The notes: generated by a model from the sequence alone, not told the origin. Shown: positions 25,858 to 34,961, counted from the first letter of the stretch. The stretch: 64,000 nucleotides of DNA from Bacteroidales bacterium (GCA_017554325.1 JAFZIP010000001.1:259949-323948), one strand, 5' to 3'. Program-made: numbers and translations.

Positions 25858-27150
25858 TTACTCTAATACCAGCGCATCTGCCACCACTTCGGCCAACGAT
25901 TTGATTTCTACATTCAAGTTGTAAGTATGATTGATTTGAGTAAGTTGATCGACGCAGTTGTGACATGGAGTAATGACTACATTGGCTCCTGTTTGTTTAA
26001 TCTGGTTGGCCTTGATTTCGCCAACTTTTAATCTGCGTTCATTATATTCACTCATGGCTAGCATGCCGCCACCGCCGCCACAGCAAAAATTATCGCTGCC
26101 GGTGGGCGTCATCTCAATCAACTCGGGCACCACCTGTTTCACCACATAGCGCAACGAATTGTACAAACCGCCGTTGCGGGTGATGTTGCATGGGTCGTGG
26201 ATAGTGTATTTTTTGGTATTGAGGTTCTTATCAACTTTAATTTTTCCGCTCTTGATGTATTCTTCCAACAGCTCAATCAACGTAATCATCTTGAAATCAG
26301 GATGGGTTTTGAGGTAGTTGGGGGCCTCCCAGCGCAGGGCGCGTGAGCCATGACCGCATTCGCCGAGCACCAGCGTGTTGCAATGCAGCTTGTGCACCTC
26401 ATCGAACATGTGCTTGGCAATGGCCGTGGCCTCCGCATCGTTGCCGGAGAAGTAGCCGTAGTTGGTCACGTCGTACATTTCGGTAGATAAAGTCCAATTG
26501 GCACCGGCCATGTGGAAAATCTTGGCGGCGGCAGCAATGGAGAGCGGGAAGAACTTAGGCTCGCGCGGGTTCAGCGTGTAGAGGATGTCGGAATTGTCCT
26601 TGTTCAATGGAATCTTGGCTTCTTCGCCCAACTCGTCCTGTAAATCCTCTTCCATCCATTCGATAGTATCTACAAAATCTTCCGTCGGGATTGCCATGTT
26701 GTTGCCGGTGTTGATGGCGGCATCCACCGTGGCTTGCAAAGTTTCGGGCACCAAGCCCATGGTGGCGAGCATTCTTCGACCCGTGCGCACCACAAACGGG
26801 ATATCTACACCGATAGAGCAGTGCTTCACGCAACGCCCACACATAGTGCAGGCACCGAACAGCGAATCCACCATTTCGGTGAGCGTGTTCTCGTCCAATT
26901 CGCGCGCGTGCGTCAACTTCGGAGCAGTTTTGCCCAAGAAAGTGCAGTAGCGGCGATAGATGGAGGAGACCATATCCACTTTTTTACCCGGAATGTATTT
27001 AGGTTCCTTAAAAGTTCTCCAAAACAGGCAACTGGTCTCGCACAATCCGCAGTGCACGCAAGAATTCAAATGTGTGATGAGCTTGCTGTCGCTATGTTTG
27101 GTTAGGATGTCAATGGCTTTCTGTTTGCTCTCGGCGGAAACTTCTTTCAT
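25858..27150 (-). CDS. (Fe-S)-binding heterodisulfide-reductase-like electron carrier
   Basis: A 430-residue protein with two [4Fe-4S] ferredoxin motifs (CVHCGLCETSC and CTMCGRCVKHC) in the first half, and a C-terminal CCG-type region (DPCNITRNGG ... NFCCGGGGG ... TPCHNCVDQL). This layout is that of HdrD, DsrK and GlcF-like subunits, which pass electrons between membrane quinones or dehydrogenases and thiol or carbon substrates. The partner is not encoded next to it, so the donor and acceptor are unknown. It is a single gene with its own promoter box. Confidence 0.88.
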   Translation of the reverse strand: MKEVSAESKQKAIDILTKHSDSKLITHLNSCVHCGLCETSCLFWRTFKEPKYIPGKKVDMVSSIYRRYCTFLGKTAPKLTHARELDENTLTEMVDSLFGACTMCGRCVKHCSIGVDIPFVVRTGRRMLATMGLVPETLQATVDAAINTGNNMAIPTEDFVDTIEWMEEDLQDELGEEAKIPLNKDNSDILYTLNPREPKFFPLSIAAAAKIFHMAGANWTLSTEMYDVTNYGYFSGNDAEATAIAKHMFDEVHKLHCNTLVLGECGHGSRALRWEAPNYLKTHPDFKMITLIELLEEYIKSGKIKVDKNLNTKKYTIHDPCNITRNGGLYNSLRYVVKQVVPELIEMTPTGSDNFCCGGGGGMLAMSEYNERRLKVGEIKANQIKQTGANVVITPCHNCVDQLTQINHTYNLNVEIKSLAEVVADALVLE

Positions 27151-27174
27151 ATCGTTGTCTTAAAAAAAATCGCG

Positions 27175-27182
27175 CAAAAATA
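27175..27182 (-). promoter_or_regulatory. -7 promoter box for the Fe-S protein
   Basis: Minus strand reads TATTTTTG, 25 bp before the ATG at 27150. It lies 18 bp downstream of the priA stop codon. Confidence 0.7.
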
Positions 27183-27199
27183 CAAAAATGGAGGGAACC

Positions 27200-29698
27200 T
27201 CACGCATCTACATTGATGACTACCCGGACCGACTTGAAAGGTTTATTCAGCTTAAAGTCTTCCGTTATCTGCCAAAGTGTCTTCTTGTGCTGTTCCAATT
27301 TATTGTCTTTCGGAAACTTAACCCAAAAATCTTCCAAATAGTAGTTCTGGATTCGGGAAACCAACGGTGCTTCAGGGCCGAGCACCATTCCAGGGAACGC
27401 CTCGCGCAGTGGTATGGCCAATGCCTGCGCCGCGGCAGTCACCACCTTCTCGTCGGGGTGCTTGAGCGTGATTTTCACTAAGCGCGTGACTGGCGGATAG
27501 TGATACTCCTTCCGCTCGGCAATCTGGCTTCGGTACATGGCCATGAAATCGTTGGTTTCCACGTACTTCAGCGCCGGATGCTCCGGTTGGTACGACTGGA
27601 TGACTACTTTGCCGGGCACTTCTTTGCGGCCCGCACGCCCGCTCACCTGCGCAAGCAACTGGAATGCGCGCTCGAACGAACGAAAATCGGGGAACGAAAT
27701 CAGCGCATCGGCGTTCAGGATGCCCACTACGCTCACGCGGTCAAAGTCCAACCCCTTGGTCACCATCTGCGTGCCGACCAAAATGTCAGTTTTGTGTTGC
27801 TCAAAGTCGCTGATGATTTGCTGGTAGCCATTCTTGGAGCGCGTCGTGTCCAGGTCCATGCGAGCGATGGAGGCCTGCGGGAAGATTTCTGCCAGCGTAT
27901 CTTCCACCTTCTCGGTGCCAAAGCCTTTCATCTCAATGTCGGTGCTGTGGCAAGTGGGGCACACTTGAGGCACATCAATGGCATAACCACAGTAGTGGCA
28001 TTTCAGCAAACGCGATTTTTTATGATAGGTCAGCGTCACATCGCAATATTTGCAGGTGGGCATGGTCTGGCAGGTGTTGCAGATCATCCGCACGGCGTAT
28101 CCGCGTCGGTTCTGGAAAAGGATAACCTGCTCTTTTTTGTCTAAAGCCTCGCCGATGCGCTCAATGAGGAAGTCGGAGAACACACCTTGCACCTGACGCT
28201 GTTTGCGCGCCTCTATCATGTTCACCACCCAAATGTCGGGCAGTTTGCTTTGGGCGAAGCGCCGCATCAGCTCCACCAAGCCGTATTTGTTCTGCTTCAC
28301 ATTGTAATAACTTTCCAAGGAAGGCGTTGCCGTGCCCAGCAAAGTTTTGGCCTTGTGCATGTTGCCCAACACGATGGCGCAGTCGCGGGCGTGGTAGCGC
28401 GGTGCGGGGTCCTGCTGCTTGTAAGAGGCATCATGCTCCTCATCCACAATGATGAGTCCCAGATTCTGGTACGGCAATAGCAAAGCTGAGCGCGCACCCA
28501 AAATCAGCTGGTATTTGGAGGTGTTGGCTATATCCGAGTCTTGTTCCAGCACGCGGTTCCAAATCTCTACGCGCTCGTACTCGTTGAAACGGGAGTGATA
28601 TACGCCGACCTTCTCGCCGAAGTATTTCCGCAATCGGTTGACAATCTGCGAAGTAAGTGCAATTTCAGGAAGCAGGTAAAGCACTTGTTTGCCCTGTTTC
28701 AGCACCTCATCGATGAGTTTGATATAGATTTCCGTCTTGCCGCTGCCGGTCACGCCGTGCAGGAGCACCACGGGAAATTGGCCAAATTGCTCGTGTATTT
28801 GCTGGAAAGCTTTCTGTTGCGGCTCGGACAGTTGGATGTTATCTGCTGTTTCGCGGGAGGAGAAGTCAGTCAAGCGGGACATAATCACCTCTTCCGTTTT
28901 CAAGAAGCCCTTTTTGAGGAGCGTTTGCAGGCGGGCGGGGGTTAGTGCGCTGGAACAAACCACTTGCGATTTGGGCACACGAGCCGAAAAGTCATAGCCC
29001 TTGGCTCCTTTAGTTAGCATGATGAAGGCCAGCAGGCCATCGGCCTGACCAGCGGTCCTCGTGCTGAGGTTGAGTTGGTCCAACAACGCCATGAACGAGG
29101 CTTCGGAGGCATATTCATCGCCCAAACGAACGTATGTCTCTTTCTTGGCCTTGTACGGGTTGCGCACCTCTTCATCGGTCACTACTACCCTTTTGTCAAC
29201 CAAGGATTTGATGATGGGAATCACTTTCTGTATGTTGACGGCTTTACTGATCTCGTCCACCGTCATGATCTCCTTGTAGGTCAGTGCCTCGGCAATGTGC
29301 AACTCGTTGGGGTTGAGTGTGGAAACGTCACCGCTGAAGTTGGGATGGAGGTGGATTTTGGTTTCAGAGGCCAGTTTGAGGGCGGAGGGCAGTGCGGCGG
29401 CCATCACCTCGCCCAGTGTGCAGAGGTAGTAATCGGCCATCCATTGCCAGAGCTGGAACTGCCGCTCGGAAATTACGGGGCGGTCGTCCACCACATCCAG
29501 GATGTATTTGGCGGTCACTTGCGGGGCGTTCTCGTGCACGCGCACCACCAAGGCCGAGTAGAGCTTGCTGCGCCCAAACGGGACAATCACGCGCTTGCCG
29601 AAAGCCACAGCATCATCCAGCTCGTACGGCACGCGGTAGGTAAACAGCGCGGGCAGCGGCAGCGGCAGGAGAACATCGGCGAAGTGGGTGACACGCAT
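27200..29698 (-). CDS. priA: Primosomal protein N' (replication restart helicase PriA)
   Basis: Reloads the replisome at stalled forks. The 832-residue protein has the N-terminal 3'-DNA-binding domain, a helicase core with Walker A GVTGSGKTEIY and DEEH box VDEEHDASYKQ, and the zinc-binding cysteines (CNTCQTMPTCKYCD ... LKCHYCG ... CPTCH) inserted in the second helicase lobe. The length is slightly above average but normal for the phylum. No TAnnTTTG box is seen upstream; low-complexity repeats separate it from ogt. Confidence 0.97.
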   Translation of the reverse strand: MRVTHFADVLLPLPLPALFTYRVPYELDDAVAFGKRVIVPFGRSKLYSALVVRVHENAPQVTAKYILDVVDDRPVISERQFQLWQWMADYYLCTLGEVMAAALPSALKLASETKIHLHPNFSGDVSTLNPNELHIAEALTYKEIMTVDEISKAVNIQKVIPIIKSLVDKRVVVTDEEVRNPYKAKKETYVRLGDEYASEASFMALLDQLNLSTRTAGQADGLLAFIMLTKGAKGYDFSARVPKSQVVCSSALTPARLQTLLKKGFLKTEEVIMSRLTDFSSRETADNIQLSEPQQKAFQQIHEQFGQFPVVLLHGVTGSGKTEIYIKLIDEVLKQGKQVLYLLPEIALTSQIVNRLRKYFGEKVGVYHSRFNEYERVEIWNRVLEQDSDIANTSKYQLILGARSALLLPYQNLGLIIVDEEHDASYKQQDPAPRYHARDCAIVLGNMHKAKTLLGTATPSLESYYNVKQNKYGLVELMRRFAQSKLPDIWVVNMIEARKQRQVQGVFSDFLIERIGEALDKKEQVILFQNRRGYAVRMICNTCQTMPTCKYCDVTLTYHKKSRLLKCHYCGYAIDVPQVCPTCHSTDIEMKGFGTEKVEDTLAEIFPQASIARMDLDTTRSKNGYQQIISDFEQHKTDILVGTQMVTKGLDFDRVSVVGILNADALISFPDFRSFERAFQLLAQVSGRAGRKEVPGKVVIQSYQPEHPALKYVETNDFMAMYRSQIAERKEYHYPPVTRLVKITLKHPDEKVVTAAAQALAIPLREAFPGMVLGPEAPLVSRIQNYYLEDFWVKFPKDNKLEQHKKTLWQITEDFKLNKPFKSVRVVINVDA

Positions 29699-29699
29699 G

Positions 29700-29795
29700 A
29701 GATTGGGTGAATGGGGTAAAAGGGGTGAAGGAGGTAAAATGATGATGATTAACTATAAACTCTAAACTTTAAACTTTAAACTCTAAACTCTAAAC
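29700..29795. repeat. GGTGAA-type repeats and tandem TNTAAAC heptamers
   Basis: The 96-bp gap between ogt and priA has irregular GGTGAAnGGGGTAAA units (29705-29738) and five perfectly phased heptamers TCTAAAC/TTTAAAC from 29761 to 29795, ending on the first base of the ogt stop codon. No gene is seen. Confidence 0.8.
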
Positions 29796-30403
29796 TAAAA
29801 CAAAGTTGGTTCCCAGTTGGCGGCGTTTTTGATTTTATGGGATTTGCGGGCCTCTTTGTTGAGCACTTTGATTTTCCGTTCCACGCCCCAGCGATAGCCG
29901 CCGAGCTTGCCATTGGAGCAGATAACGCGATGGCAGGGCACTACGTACATCACGGGGTTACTGCCCACGGCCTTGCCCACCGCACGAGCCGCTCTCGGTC
30001 TGCCGACTCTTTCGGCAATGTTGAGATAGGTGGTCACCTTGCCAGCGGGCACTGTGAGCAAATCTTCCCACACGGCAATCTGAAAAGGCGTGCCTAAAAG
30101 ATGCAACACAATCTCCTTTTCTTTATCCCATTTTCCACGCAATAACAAGGAAATGTTTTTATGCGCCGCCACCTTTTGGCAACGGAAACTGGCTTTAGGG
30201 AAGTGTTTTTTCAAAGTCTCCACCGGATTCCATTTCATCTCGCCGGGCATTAGCAAACAGACACCCTTTTGTGTGGACGCCACAAGAGCCTTGCCGCCGA
30301 AAATGGAGATGAAACTGTAGTGAATCATCAGCTTTTTATCTTTGCTTTTGAACTCCGCCCTGGTCATGGGAACGATTTTAACCGGATTGGAAGAGGTGCT
30401 CAT
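29795..30403 (-). CDS. ogt: Methylated-DNA--protein-cysteine methyltransferase (Ogt-type)
   Basis: Removes alkyl groups from O6-alkylguanine by suicidal transfer to its own Cys. The 202-residue protein has the active-site motif PCHRVICSNGKLGGYRWG, preceded by the winged-helix region PAGKVTTYLNIAERVGRPRAARAVGKAVG with the DNA-flipping Arg. The N-terminal part lacks an Ada-type zinc domain. It starts 18 bp after the HAD hydrolase gene and is probably co-transcribed with it. Confidence 0.93.
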   Translation of the reverse strand: MSTSSNPVKIVPMTRAEFKSKDKKLMIHYSFISIFGGKALVASTQKGVCLLMPGEMKWNPVETLKKHFPKASFRCQKVAAHKNISLLLRGKWDKEKEIVLHLLGTPFQIAVWEDLLTVPAGKVTTYLNIAERVGRPRAARAVGKAVGSNPVMYVVPCHRVICSNGKLGGYRWGVERKIKVLNKEARKSHKIKNAANWEPTLF

Positions 30404-30421
30404 AACACGAGATTTTATAGG

Positions 30422-31294
30422 TTACTTATTCACTTCTTTGTACTTGATGTGCAACAAATCCTGCTCCATGGCGGTTTTGTCGATGATTTTCTTCAGCATC
30501 ACATCCAGTTCGCCGCCCTCGGTGTAGTTGGTGGGCGCAATGTAGTCGGCACGATTCTGGCGAATGAGGTCAAGGCAGATATCTTTGGAAGATTTTGGGC
30601 GGTGCGGGGTGGCCACAGAAGCCGGGTTATAAACGGCAATGGTGGTGCCGCCGTAGAGATTCACCATCTTCATGGCGGGCACGTCCGTCTCTCCGTCACC
30701 AATATAGATAAAGTTGGAGAAGGGCACCGCGCGCTCATCCTCGGGCATCGACTTATTAATCAGTGTATTATCATACGAGTTGTAGATACCTTTGTTGATG
30801 CGGAACAAGTATTGGGTTTTGTTGGTGTAGTTCACCACAAGGGCGGGCCAGCAGGCCACACCATTCTCGTCATACTCAAATCCAGAAGCGTAAATGGTTT
30901 TGAAATGTTTGGCGATGGCGGTACCTTTCACGAATTCGCGCAGACCGGAGGAGATAATGAAGTGTTCCAAATGCATATTTTTGGAAGCGGCATACGCGTT
31001 GATGCGCTCAAAGTAGGTTTCCACTCCCTCAAAAAAAGTGATTTTCTCGCCGTATTTCATGAAAGCCTCCTCGCGGATGGGGATGTTTTTCTCCTTGGCC
31101 TTAATGAGCATCAGGTGCATGTATGCGAGAACCTCATCCATGTCGTGCTTCTTGGCCAGCTCATTGGCCTCTTGCCAGAACTCGCCCTTGTCCATGTTGA
31201 GGTCGGGTATGAAGTTGTACTCCTGCATGTTGCCCGGCGCCAGCGTACCGTCAAAGTCGTACGCGATAGCCATATTGCGGTTTTCTTTAATCAT
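30422..31294 (-). CDS. HAD family phosphatase
   Basis: A 290-residue soluble haloacid-dehalogenase superfamily hydrolase. Motif I is AYDFDGTLAPGN (nucleophile Asp and acid/base Asp), motif II FIISSGLREF and motif IV FIYIGDGETDVPAM. The helical cap between motifs I and II suggests a small phosphorylated substrate, not identified. It is the first gene of a unit with ogt. The ATG at 31294 is kept; a second ATG at 31273 (MAIAYDFDG) would also work. Confidence 0.88.
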   Translation of the reverse strand: MIKENRNMAIAYDFDGTLAPGNMQEYNFIPDLNMDKGEFWQEANELAKKHDMDEVLAYMHLMLIKAKEKNIPIREEAFMKYGEKITFFEGVETYFERINAYAASKNMHLEHFIISSGLREFVKGTAIAKHFKTIYASGFEYDENGVACWPALVVNYTNKTQYLFRINKGIYNSYDNTLINKSMPEDERAVPFSNFIYIGDGETDVPAMKMVNLYGGTTIAVYNPASVATPHRPKSSKDICLDLIRQNRADYIAPTNYTEGGELDVMLKKIIDKTAMEQDLLHIKYKEVNK

Positions 31295-31342
31295 CTTATT
31301 GTCAATAGGTTATAACAATACTTTTCATTAACTCCGTGATTG

Positions 31343-31350
31343 CAAAGATA
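31343..31350 (-). promoter_or_regulatory. -7 promoter box for the HAD-ogt unit
   Basis: Minus strand reads TATCTTTG, 49 bp before the ATG at 31294. It is divergent from the box at 31411-31418. Confidence 0.65.
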
Positions 31351-31410
31351 TTAAAAAATCCGGTTTTCTAATTGTCTCACTCCTAATAGGCTACATTATA
31401 GTAAAATTGT

Positions 31411-31418
31411 TATTTTTG
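31411..31418 (+). promoter_or_regulatory. -7 promoter box for the DUF4160-DUF2442 pair
   Basis: TATTTTTG, matching TAnnTTTG, 26 bp before the ATG at 31444. Confidence 0.7.
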
Positions 31419-31443
31419 CAACAGCATTTAAAAACAAAATACT

Positions 31444-31683
31444 ATGCCTACTTTATCTGAATTCTTTGGAATAACAATACGTATGAAATACCTTGATCAC
31501 AATCCACCTCATTTTCATGCACAATATCAAGAAGACAAAATATCTGTAGAGATCCGCAACGGAAAAATCAAAGGCGAAATGTCTGAAAGGGCCTTAAAAT
31601 TGGTGTTGGAATGGCTTGATTTGCATCGAAAAGACTTGCTTGAGGCTTGGAATCAATCTTCTAATGGACAAAAAACCAAATAA
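31444..31683 (+). CDS. DUF4160 protein, possible toxin-antitoxin partner
   Basis: A 79-residue DUF4160 protein (ITIRMKYLDHNPPHFHAQYQ is the family hallmark). It is followed 18 bp later by a DUF2442 protein. The two families are very often neighbours and are suspected to form a toxin-antitoxin-like module, though the biochemical role is not established. Base composition is clearly more AT-rich than the flanking core genes, suggesting transfer. Confidence 0.88.
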   Translation: MPTLSEFFGITIRMKYLDHNPPHFHAQYQEDKISVEIRNGKIKGEMSERALKLVLEWLDLHRKDLLEAWNQSSNGQKTK

Positions 31684-31701
31684 AATAGAACCTTTAAAAT
31701 A

Positions 31702-32019
31702 ATGAGTGATATGTTTTTAGAAATAACAGACGCGAAATATATTGATTCTTACAAAATATGGGTACGCTTTAACAACGGGGATTGTCGGATTTTTGACTTT
31801 GCAACAATTGTTGACAAATATCCCGTTTTTGAGCCTTTGAAAGATATAGAACTTTTGAAAAGTTTTTATATCACGGATACGCTCGAGTGGCAGGATGGTG
31901 AAATTGATATTGCACCAGAATATCTATATGAACATGGTGTTGTCTCCTATCCCAACAAGGAAACGGAATTTGGCAGTGTAGCAGAGGATGATATTCATTA
32001 TGAAACTGGCAAAGACTAG
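31702..32019 (+). CDS. DUF2442 protein
   Basis: A 105-residue protein; the DUF2442 domain covers about residues 5-80 (FLEITDAKYIDSYKIWVRFN, then NGDCRIFDF, and LEWQDGEIDIAPEYLYEHG). It is paired with the upstream DUF4160 gene. A later ATG (31711, MFLEI) is possible. Its TAG shares the tetranucleotide CTAG with the stop codon of the convergent minus-strand gene, so the coding regions overlap by 4 bp. Confidence 0.88.
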   Translation: MSDMFLEITDAKYIDSYKIWVRFNNGDCRIFDFATIVDKYPVFEPLKDIELLKSFYITDTLEWQDGEIDIAPEYLYEHGVVSYPNKETEFGSVAEDDIHYETGKD

Positions 32020-32276
32020 TCGTTCATCAACCACCCCTCCAGTTCCTTCACCCGCGTACGGTACTTGGCGATTTGGCCCTCGATGAAGTCTTCGCTGAAC
32101 TTGCGGTCGCAGAAGCCGTTGCCCCGCGCCACATACTCATCGTCCTCCAAGGAGCCGTACAAGTCCAGATAGTTGTCCAAATATTGGCGGTTTTCCTCCA
32201 ACAGGCGTTTCAAATCTGTTGCATCGGCCTCAATGGTCTCGCCGGAGGAATAGCGGTATTGTTTCTTATTAGGCAT
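32016..32276 (-). CDS. Small protein of unknown function downstream of hicAB
   Basis: An 86-residue charged, helical protein (LKRLLEENRQYLDNYLDLYG ... IAKYRTRVKELEGWLMND), with no known domain that I recognise. The start at 32276 has an A-rich leader typical for the phylum. A longer form from 32315 would overlap the hicB stop by 13 bp and is possible if the gene is coupled to hicB. It is likely the third gene of the hicA-hicB transcript. Confidence 0.6.
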   Translation of the reverse strand: MPNKKQYRYSSGETIEADATDLKRLLEENRQYLDNYLDLYGSLEDDEYVARGNGFCDRKFSEDFIEGQIAKYRTRVKELEGWLMND

Positions 32277-32302
32277 TACTGATTGTTTTTTTGATTTTTC
32301 AA

Positions 32303-32698
32303 TTATATCAAGCAAACGCGTTGCAACTCTTCGGAAAAACGTATAATTCCCTCCTGGATGCGTTGCACTGTTTTGGCTGACGGTCGGCTTTTTCCCGTGG
32401 CATAATGGCTGAGTTGATGGCGATTTACACCTGTAATAGTTTGTAAATCAGCAAGATTCAATTTTCCATTGATGTATTGAAGAAAACTTGCCGTGTCAAA
32501 CTTATAGGCAAACTCCATTTTGGGTAATGCCGAAAGCATCTCTTTTGCCTCCGCATACGAATTTTCCAGATCCTCCATGGCTTCTTCTACAGTCTTCCCC
32601 ATGCCAATAAAACCAATTTTATGCCTGTGCTGCGGTACTGCTGTATAGCTGCCGTCGTTGTTTCGTTCTATTATGACCGTGATGTTTTCCATTATCAT
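32303..32698 (-). CDS. hicB: HicB-family antitoxin with HTH domain
   Basis: A 131-residue antitoxin: an N-terminal HicB fold (ITVIIERNNDGSYTAVPQ ... GMGKTVEEAMEDLENSYAEA) followed by a C-terminal helix-turn-helix (LADLQTITGVNRHQLSHYATGKSRPSA, two parts). It should bind and block HicA and repress the promoter at 32919-32926. It lies 9 bp after hicA, the normal toxin-first order. ATG 32692 is an alternative start. Confidence 0.9.
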   Translation of the reverse strand: MIMENITVIIERNNDGSYTAVPQHRHKIGFIGMGKTVEEAMEDLENSYAEAKEMLSALPKMEFAYKFDTASFLQYINGKLNLADLQTITGVNRHQLSHYATGKSRPSAKTVQRIQEGIIRFSEELQRVCLI

Positions 32699-32707
32699 GC
32701 AATTATA

Positions 32708-32899
32708 TTATTTCACATTAATACCCGATTGTTCGCTGATGTACTTCATCAACACCTTGCCCACATCCGCCGTTGAATGTCTTGGAAGCTGAAACCTTTG
32801 CTCTGTAATAGGACTCCACCACCATTCATGGTTTTTACCATCGCATACAAAATAACACCCTTTAGCTTGCAGCTTCTTTTTCAGTTCTGATATTTTCAT
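32708..32899 (-). CDS. hicA: HicA-family mRNA interferase toxin
   Basis: A 63-residue toxin of the double-stranded RNA-binding-like fold that cleaves mRNA. The catalytic His lies in DGKNHEWWWSP (His24) and the C-terminal LPRHSTADVGKVLMKYI matches HicA. It is slightly shorter than many homologs, but all core elements are present. It is the first gene of the module. Confidence 0.9.
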   Translation of the reverse strand: MKISELKKKLQAKGCYFVCDGKNHEWWWSPITEQRFQLPRHSTADVGKVLMKYISEQSGINVK

Positions 32900-32918
32900 A
32901 GTTGATTGTTTTCAATTG

Positions 32919-32926
32919 CAAAAATA
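32919..32926 (-). promoter_or_regulatory. -7 promoter box for hicAB
   Basis: Minus strand reads TATTTTTG, 20 bp before the hicA ATG. The adjacent 32927-32957 stretch is rich in TTGT/ACAA words that could be a HicB operator. Confidence 0.65.
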
Positions 32927-33018
32927 CACAATTGTTTATTGTTTACAATATACAAACGAATATTATTATTAACATGGTTATGAACATCTTTACAAAATGA
33001 TCATCAAATGCTATTCAT

Positions 33019-33046
33019 AAAAAAAGGCGAGCTTTGACGGCTCGCC
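33019..33046 (-). terminator. Rho-independent terminator after the OmpA-like lipoprotein
   Basis: Minus strand: stem GGCGAGC / GCTCGCC with loop CGTCAAA, followed by seven T (33019-33025). Confidence 0.85.
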
Positions 33047-33071
33047 CTTGTGTTTCGGATAAGGTCAACTG

Positions 33072-34898
33072 CTATTTCACCAAATTCTTGAAAGTCTCGG
33101 TTCTCTTGTATTTCTTGAATTCGGCGTCTTTCTTGGCGGTTTTCTTATAGGAAGGATCCAGCTGGATGGCGGTGCCGAGATTGCTATAGACACCGTTTTC
33201 ATCCTTCATGCGGGCGGCGAGCACAGCCTTCAGATAGGCCGTCTTGGCATCCACATTCTCAATGCAGTCCAAAGTTGTCTTGGCGGCATTGTAATCCTTT
33301 TGGAGCAATTGGATCAGTGCAGTGTTGTAGTCGCAACTTCTGGTGCTCAACTGTTGTGCGGCCTGTGCGTAGTTGCCGTCCATGATGGAGTACATGCCCA
33401 ACGTGTAATCTTGGTTGACGGGGCTTACGGCTGCTTTTTGTGATGCCTCGAAATTGGACTTAGCAGCATCATGGTTGCCTTGCAGGAACTCGGCAACAGC
33501 CAAATTGTTCAGCACAATGCCGTTGTCAGGAGAGATGGCGGCTGCTTTGTTGAAATTGCTGACCGCATTGTCCAAATCGCTCTCACTGCCGTTATTGTAA
33601 TATTTGTTGAGGTAGAGCACGCCCAAGTCGTTATAGGCGCGCCAGTCACCCTGTGTCTTCGGATCATTGATCAGCGCATTGTAAATGGCTTCTTGGTCTT
33701 CCACCGTGGTGGCCACGGAAGCGGCATACAAACGCTCGTTAACGGAAAACTCGTCTGGCTCGGATTTCACTCTGCTCACCAATTCAGCATCGGTGTAAGA
33801 TTCATGTTTCTTGCAGATGAGCTGCATCTCGGCGCGGCGCAACGGAGGCAGGATGGCATCGGCGATTTCCGGATAGATATCCGTCATTTCGCGGATTTTC
33901 TGCTCGCGCATGTCGTTGTTGGCCTGTGAACGCACCACATTTAAGATCTGGTTCTTCTGGGCAATGTTGGATTTCTCGATAGCGGCCTCAAAACCGTCCC
34001 AATCTTCGCCTTTGGCGTTGTTTACATATTGGAATTCAGGTCTTTGCAGATCTTTCAGTTTGATTTTGTTCTTCTTGGCATAATCTTTCAGATACTTTTC
34101 AAACTGTTCTTGGAACCACTTCTTGCCTTGTTCGAAACGTCTTTCGGAAAGACCCTGGTTGTTGCTTTCCTCGCCTTCGGGGGAAGCCCAGCCGGAAATC
34201 ACCACGCGGTCGATGAGATTGTCGTTATACAAGAAATCAATGAAAGACTTGATGGAATCTTTGGCTTCCTGTTTTTTGTTGTTAGGATTGCTCCAGTTCA
34301 TGTTGGAACTGTTGAGGTCGAAATAGATCGTAGCTGTTTTGCCGATGTATTCGGGTGTGAAATTGTGCGGAGAATGGATGAAATTGCCGCTCGTGACTTC
34401 GTAAGTGCTTTTGGGCTGCAAACCAACTCTGGAAGAGGTATTGGCAATGCCTTCACCGAGGTTCTTTTCAGGATTCAGTTCAGTAGATTTTTTCTTTATT
34501 TGGGCGATGGCCGGGGCCACAATCTCAGCCTCTTCATAACTCGGGTCAAACTTGAACGTACCCGTCTGAGTGAAGCTGCCGCCTTTTTTCCAACTGATGA
34601 CCGTACCTTCGCCTTTAGCCTTTTCACCTTTCAATTTAATTGTGGCAAAAGGGGGATTGACATTGTTGCCATCCACTTTCAATGTCGGAGAAAGCGTTAC
34701 TGTGGCATTTTTCTTCATATATTTGGGTGGAACTGTACCCTTGATGGTATAGGCTACCTCACCGCCTTTGTTTTCCAAATCAGGATTATCCAAAGTAACC
34801 GACACCTCAGGATACTTGGTGACCATTTTGCCGAATCCACATCCTGTCATCAACAAAGTCACCGCAATGGCGAAACTAAAGAGGCATATTTTTTTCAT
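33072..34898 (-). CDS. OmpA-like lipoprotein with TPR repeats
   Basis: A 608-residue lipoprotein (signal peptide with lipobox LLMTGCG). It has an N-terminal beta-rich domain, an OmpA-like peptidoglycan-binding region (about residues 185-265: TIYFDLNSSNMNWSN ... VVISGWASPEGEESNNQGLSERR), and a C-terminal half of tetratricopeptide repeats (ISPDNGIVLNNLAVAEFLQG, DYNAAKTTLDCIENVDAKTA). It probably links outer membrane and cell wall and docks other proteins. Similar proteins in Bacteroidales have been tied to envelope integrity. It is a single gene with its own promoter and terminator. Confidence 0.85.
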   Translation of the reverse strand: MKKICLFSFAIAVTLLMTGCGFGKMVTKYPEVSVTLDNPDLENKGGEVAYTIKGTVPPKYMKKNATVTLSPTLKVDGNNVNPPFATIKLKGEKAKGEGTVISWKKGGSFTQTGTFKFDPSYEEAEIVAPAIAQIKKKSTELNPEKNLGEGIANTSSRVGLQPKSTYEVTSGNFIHSPHNFTPEYIGKTATIYFDLNSSNMNWSNPNNKKQEAKDSIKSFIDFLYNDNLIDRVVISGWASPEGEESNNQGLSERRFEQGKKWFQEQFEKYLKDYAKKNKIKLKDLQRPEFQYVNNAKGEDWDGFEAAIEKSNIAQKNQILNVVRSQANNDMREQKIREMTDIYPEIADAILPPLRRAEMQLICKKHESYTDAELVSRVKSEPDEFSVNERLYAASVATTVEDQEAIYNALINDPKTQGDWRAYNDLGVLYLNKYYNNGSESDLDNAVSNFNKAAAISPDNGIVLNNLAVAEFLQGNHDAAKSNFEASQKAAVSPVNQDYTLGMYSIMDGNYAQAAQQLSTRSCDYNTALIQLLQKDYNAAKTTLDCIENVDAKTAYLKAVLAARMKDENGVYSNLGTAIQLDPSYKKTAKKDAEFKKYKRTETFKNLVK

Positions 34899-34953
34899 AT
34901 TTTTTTTGTATTTATTTGATTAATTGATTATTGTTTAATACGATAAAGGTGTG

Positions 34954-34961
34954 CAAATATA
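34954..34961 (-). promoter_or_regulatory. -7 promoter box for the OmpA-like lipoprotein
   Basis: Minus strand reads TATATTTG, 56 bp before the ATG at 34898. Confidence 0.7.
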
